NCBI RefSeq assembly: GCF_011694515.1
Contig: NZ_CP050192.1
Coordinates: forward strand, 4,102,172-4,166,171
Origin: Mycobacterium sp. DL592
GTDB taxonomy: Bacteria > Actinomycetota > Actinomycetes > Mycobacteriales > Mycobacteriaceae
DNA: 64,000 nt
Reading direction: 5' to 3'
The notes beneath the pieces are model-generated. The model was given only the letters and a program-made list of their open reading frames with translations. It did no database searches and was not told the origin of the DNA. Below are positions 61,019 through 64,000 of the stretch, piece by piece. Numbering within the stretch: position 1 is the stretch's first letter; each line of letters starts with the position of its first letter. A program made the position numbers and the translations under genes.

Positions 61019-64000
61019 CGGACCGTCACCGCCACAGCGGGTGTGTAGAGCAGTCGGCCCGCACAGCCGACCCGGATCAGCGCCCACCACCGGCCGGGGG
61101 TCTGCCACGGCGGCGGCGTGACGTCGAATGCCACCTCGGCGGTGGAGCCGGCGCGCAGCACCGCCCCGTGCACGGCCGGTCCGATCCACTCCCAGGTGCC
61201 CCACGGGCTGATCACGTGGGCTTCCAGGGCCAGGTCGGCGCGCGCATCGGAGGCCACCGTGGCGGCGAGCCGGGCAGTCTGTCCTGGTGCGACGGCAACC
61301 TCGTCGGGTTCGGTGGCCAGCCGCACGAGATCCCCGCCGGGTTCGGGCCCCACGGACACCACGCAGACATCTTCGACGGTTTGCCGCCAGGCCGGGGGCA
61401 CGTTCCCGCTGAGCGTGAGCTGTGCGCGCACCGGGTACTGGCCGGGTTCGGCATCCTTCGGCACGGTCAGCACGATGTCGGCCGTGTCGTATCCGCGGGC
61501 GGGCAGCGCGAACCGCACCTCTTCGCGGTCCACCGCCCATCCTCGCGGAAGACGCAGGCGTACAGCACCTTTCAGTGTGCTATCGGTGCAGTTACTGGCC
61601 ATGGTGAGGCGCACCGCGACCTGGCTGCCCGGATCGGTGGTGAGGGCCTCGGGGTGCAGGTGCGCGACAGCGGGTAGGCCGCCCAAGGGTGCCGGGCCGC
61701 GGTTGTGCAGCCAGTAGCGGGCGTACAGGGGTTGGGCGTCTTCGGCGTCGGGCCCGAGTGCTGCACCGGAACCGTCGAGAACGGGGGCGACCGTCAGCCG
61801 CGCCTGCAGGGTGGCGATCTGGTAGCCGTGCAGGCTCGACTCCGCCGCGCCGCGCGGCTTCTCGAGCAGGTCGGCCGCGAGCACGTCGGATACCGCGCCC
61901 ACCCCGGATGCCAGCGTGATGTCAGCTGTCTCGCCGCGTGTTTCGACCAGGCGCAGGGTGACGTCGGCGGGGTCGACGGCGGCCACGCTGCCCACGGCTG
62001 TCGGGTTTCCAGCGGCTTTGAGCGCACCGAGTTGTACCGTGCCCGAGGGTTCGACGCTCAGCAGTGAGCCGTCGGGAGGCAGCACGCCGGCAGGCTCACC
62101 CGCGGCCACGACAACGAGCGGATGGTTGAATTCCGCGCTGCGGAGCGATGTTTCACTCTCGCGCCAGTCCCCGGCACCGGATACCAAGGCGAAGTCGAAG
62201 CTGTGGGTCCAGTGTTGCAGTTGGAAGTTGGACCCGTCGGGGGTCTTTCGTTGCGGCGGGTCGATCCACACCCCGGACGGCCACCCGGTACATGACCGCA
62301 TCAGGGAGCTGTGCAAGGTGTGATCGGATTCGATCGCGAAGCCGGGTACACCGCGGTTGATCAGCGCGACGGTCCGTGCGGCGAAGTCGCCCAACTCGGC
62401 CGGGGCGTCCTGGGCGACGACGATTTCCGCGTCGTCGAGGTCGTCGACCAGGGCGGCGATGGCCTCGCTGAGGCCGTCGGCCCAGTGTCCGGCGACGATC
62501 AGCACGGGCAGTGCCAGCACCGCGCGCAGGTCGGCGTCGGGCTGCCACACCCGATCCAGCGGCGCCGACGCCGGCACCCACACTCTGGCCTGGCCGCCGG
62601 CAGCGAGTTGGCGATGTAGTTCGGCGGTGTACGCGTGGCCGGCGGCAGCGAGAACGTCTGCGGTGAACGAATTCTCGTCGGGGCCGCCGAGTGCGATGCG
62701 GGCATCGGGGAGGTTGGAGTCGACATCGAGGTGCCCGTAGCGGGGCCGTGAGGCGCTGCTACAGGTGGCGGTTACGCCGGCGCGAACCAGTGCGACCATC
62801 AGGTCGCGGGCGACCGCGGCCGCGGTGTCCTCAGTCGGCGCCACCACTTCGGCAACCGACACCGCGCGCGTACAGGTGCCGACCCGAACCCGTACCGCAG
62901 AGGACAGCCCGAACCAGCCGTGCGCCGGATTGTCCAGCGTCCAGGGATGCAGGGCGGAGTCGACGGCGCGGTCCGCACCGGAGGCGTGGTCGTGCATCAG
63001 CCCGAACCCACGGCCGACGACAGCGTCGCCGACTTCACTGACCGGCAGAGCTCCGGGCACCGGGCACGGCCACCGCAGCCGCACGAGCTTATCTTCGCCG
63101 GTGAACTCCTCGATGGTGGTGCGGCAGTCGAGCCGGTCGATACCGTGCCAGAGGGTCAGTTCCTGACGGTAGCGCAGGATGTCTCCGATGTTTCCGTGCA
63201 CCACGATTCGCTCACCGAGCGGGCTTCGGTAGGCCTGCACCGTGTCGGCGCTGAACGCCGAGGAGCATATGACTGCACCCTTGGGCAGCAGATGCCACGG
63301 GCCTTCGCCGGCCTGCGGGTGAGCCGGGTACTCGTCGTAGACGGCGAGTTCGTTGCCGACCCGGCCGGGTGCGATGAGGTCGACACCCGAATCCAGCTCG
63401 ACGAGTGACTCCACACCGCCGCCGCGGGCGGGGTCGAGGCGCAGCCGGTAGTGCTCGTTGGTGATTTCGTTGCCCGCCAACGGTTCCCATGAAGACTGAG
63501 CCCCGGAATCATGCAGTTGATAGGTGCGCCAGCCCACCGATGCGACGTCGGCGGCGCGCCAGCTCACCTCGTATCCGTCGTGCGAGACCACCGTCTGCAA
63601 CTCAGCCCCGTCGGCATCGGTCACCGTGGCGCCGCCGCGCACCGGCTCGTCGAGCCGAACCGTGGCGATATCGGTCCGCTTGTGCGCCAACGGATTCCAG
63701 ACCACCAGTGCGCCTGGCGACGGCGCTACAGCACGGGAGAGCAAAGCCAGCGCACCGGCTCGGGTGACGCGTCCGATCTCCCACGCATCACGCCATCCCG
63801 TCAACAGGTCCAAGTAAACCTGGTCGGACTCCGACCCGGTGATCGCATCGTGGTGGGCGCCGTAGGCCAGCTGGACCCAGGCCTTGGCCAGCGCCGCCTC
63901 GGGGTAGCGGGCCCCGGTCAGCAGGGCCGTGAACACCGCGAACCGCTCGGCGCCCAGCACGGCGTCCTCGGCGGCGCGGTTGGCCTGCTTGGTGTCGATA
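61015..64000 (-). CDS. GH38 alpha-mannosidase, 5' end beyond the window
   Basis: At least 994 residues of a large glycoside hydrolase family 38 protein. The frame is open to the right edge (IDTKQANRAAEDAVLGAERF), so the N-terminal catalytic half is mostly outside. Visible here are the end of the catalytic/helical domain (YGAHHDAITGSESDQVYLDL) and the central beta domain (VWNPLAHKRTDIATVRL ... RLDPARGGGVESLVELDSG). The accessory C-terminal beta domains end in a Big-like region (PPWQTPGRWWALIRVG). It would trim alpha-mannosides. It is the first gene of a three-gene operon with the Rv0649-like protein and ROK kinase. Corresponds to Rv0648. Confidence 0.9.
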   Translation of the reverse strand, partial: IDTKQANRAAEDAVLGAERFAVFTALLTGARYPEAALAKAWVQLAYGAHHDAITGSESDQVYLDLLTGWRDAWEIGRVTRAGALALLSRAVAPSPGALVVWNPLAHKRTDIATVRLDEPVRGGATVTDADGAELQTVVSHDGYEVSWRAADVASVGWRTYQLHDSGAQSSWEPLAGNEITNEHYRLRLDPARGGGVESLVELDSGVDLIAPGRVGNELAVYDEYPAHPQAGEGPWHLLPKGAVICSSAFSADTVQAYRSPLGERIVVHGNIGDILRYRQELTLWHGIDRLDCRTTIEEFTGEDKLVRLRWPCPVPGALPVSEVGDAVVGRGFGLMHDHASGADRAVDSALHPWTLDNPAHGWFGLSSAVRVRVGTCTRAVSVAEVVAPTEDTAAAVARDLMVALVRAGVTATCSSASRPRYGHLDVDSNLPDARIALGGPDENSFTADVLAAAGHAYTAELHRQLAAGGQARVWVPASAPLDRVWQPDADLRAVLALPVLIVAGHWADGLSEAIAALVDDLDDAEIVVAQDAPAELGDFAARTVALINRGVPGFAIESDHTLHSSLMRSCTGWPSGVWIDPPQRKTPDGSNFQLQHWTHSFDFALVSGAGDWRESETSLRSAEFNHPLVVVAAGEPAGVLPPDGSLLSVEPSGTVQLGALKAAGNPTAVGSVAAVDPADVTLRLVETRGETADITLASGVGAVSDVLAADLLEKPRGAAESSLHGYQIATLQARLTVAPVLDGSGAALGPDAEDAQPLYARYWLHNRGPAPLGGLPAVAHLHPEALTTDPGSQVAVRLTMASNCTDSTLKGAVRLRLPRGWAVDREEVRFALPARGYDTADIVLTVPKDAEPGQYPVRAQLTLSGNVPPAWRQTVEDVCVVSVGPEPGGDLVRLATEPDEVAVAPGQTARLAATVASDARADLALEAHVISPWGTWEWIGPAVHGAVLRAGSTAEVAFDVTPPPWQTPGRWWALIRVGCAGRLLYTPAVAVTVR

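Overview
The window is high-GC actinobacterial chromosome and almost certainly comes from a fast-growing mycobacterium (Mycolicibacterium type). The evidence is the gene order rpsL-rpsG-fusA-tuf, rpoB-rpoC and rplJ-rplL-mkl, a complete mycofactocin locus, many mycobacterial-style lipoproteins and TetR regulators, and the EchA/FadE/End/LpqP block between rpsL and rpoC. The order follows the M. tuberculosis Rv0648-Rv0697 region read backwards, with accessory blocks added. No rRNA, tRNA, insertion sequence, prophage or CRISPR array was seen.

Layout. 1-3165: end of a hot-dog-fold gene, then a tight operon of a dinucleotide-binding oxidoreductase, a VOC protein, an SDR and a TetR regulator. 3162-6786: type B carboxylesterase lipoprotein, cytochrome P450, TetR. 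6865-14087: mycofactocin locus mftG-F-E-D-C-B-A (minus strand), including the 31-codon precursor gene mftA, with mftR divergent. 14136-15907: ECF sigma factor plus a triple-VOC protein with an anti-sigma-like head. 15921-17099: ferredoxin-reductase-type flavoprotein. 17171-26353: arginine/ornithine catabolism (Lrp regulator, ddaH, rocD, rocE, usp; then arcA, arcD), interrupted by a mycofactocin-type SDR and a DUF2834 membrane protein. 26458-32008: SHOCT protein, tuf, fusA, rpsG, rpsL. 32328-42230: TetR, DUF3060 lipoprotein, TetR plus glycosyltransferase, echA5-paaX-echA4, fadE8, cupin, lpqP, end, RibD-like reductase. 42345-49861: rpoC and rpoB. 50226-55802: two large adjacent secreted proteins, each with two alpha/beta-hydrolase domains, the first also carrying a C-terminal lipocalin. 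56036-58237: mkl, rplL, rplJ with a structured leader. 58483-59565: a DUF559/AbiEi-like gene bracketed by two copies of a 64-bp palindromic element. 59556-64000: ROK sugar kinase, an Rv0649-like protein, and an alpha-mannosidase running off the right edge.

How the parts fit. The mft genes make a redox peptide cofactor. MftG, the nearby SDR and possibly the P450 and flavoprotein are candidate users or partners. The arginine genes degrade arginine and methylated arginines to ornithine and glutamate semialdehyde, with transporters and an Lrp sensor. The ribosomal and RNA polymerase operons carry recognisable promoters, leaders and terminators.

The strongest candidates for something undescribed are (1) the palindrome-bracketed DUF559 gene, which resembles a REP-like element carrying its own nuclease-like gene, and (2) the secreted tandem-hydrolase-lipocalin fusion with its adjacent paralogue. 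A third oddity is mftG, which has no ATG/GTG/TTG in frame at its conserved N-terminus. All calls come from reading the sequence and from recalled family and synteny knowledge; no database search was run.
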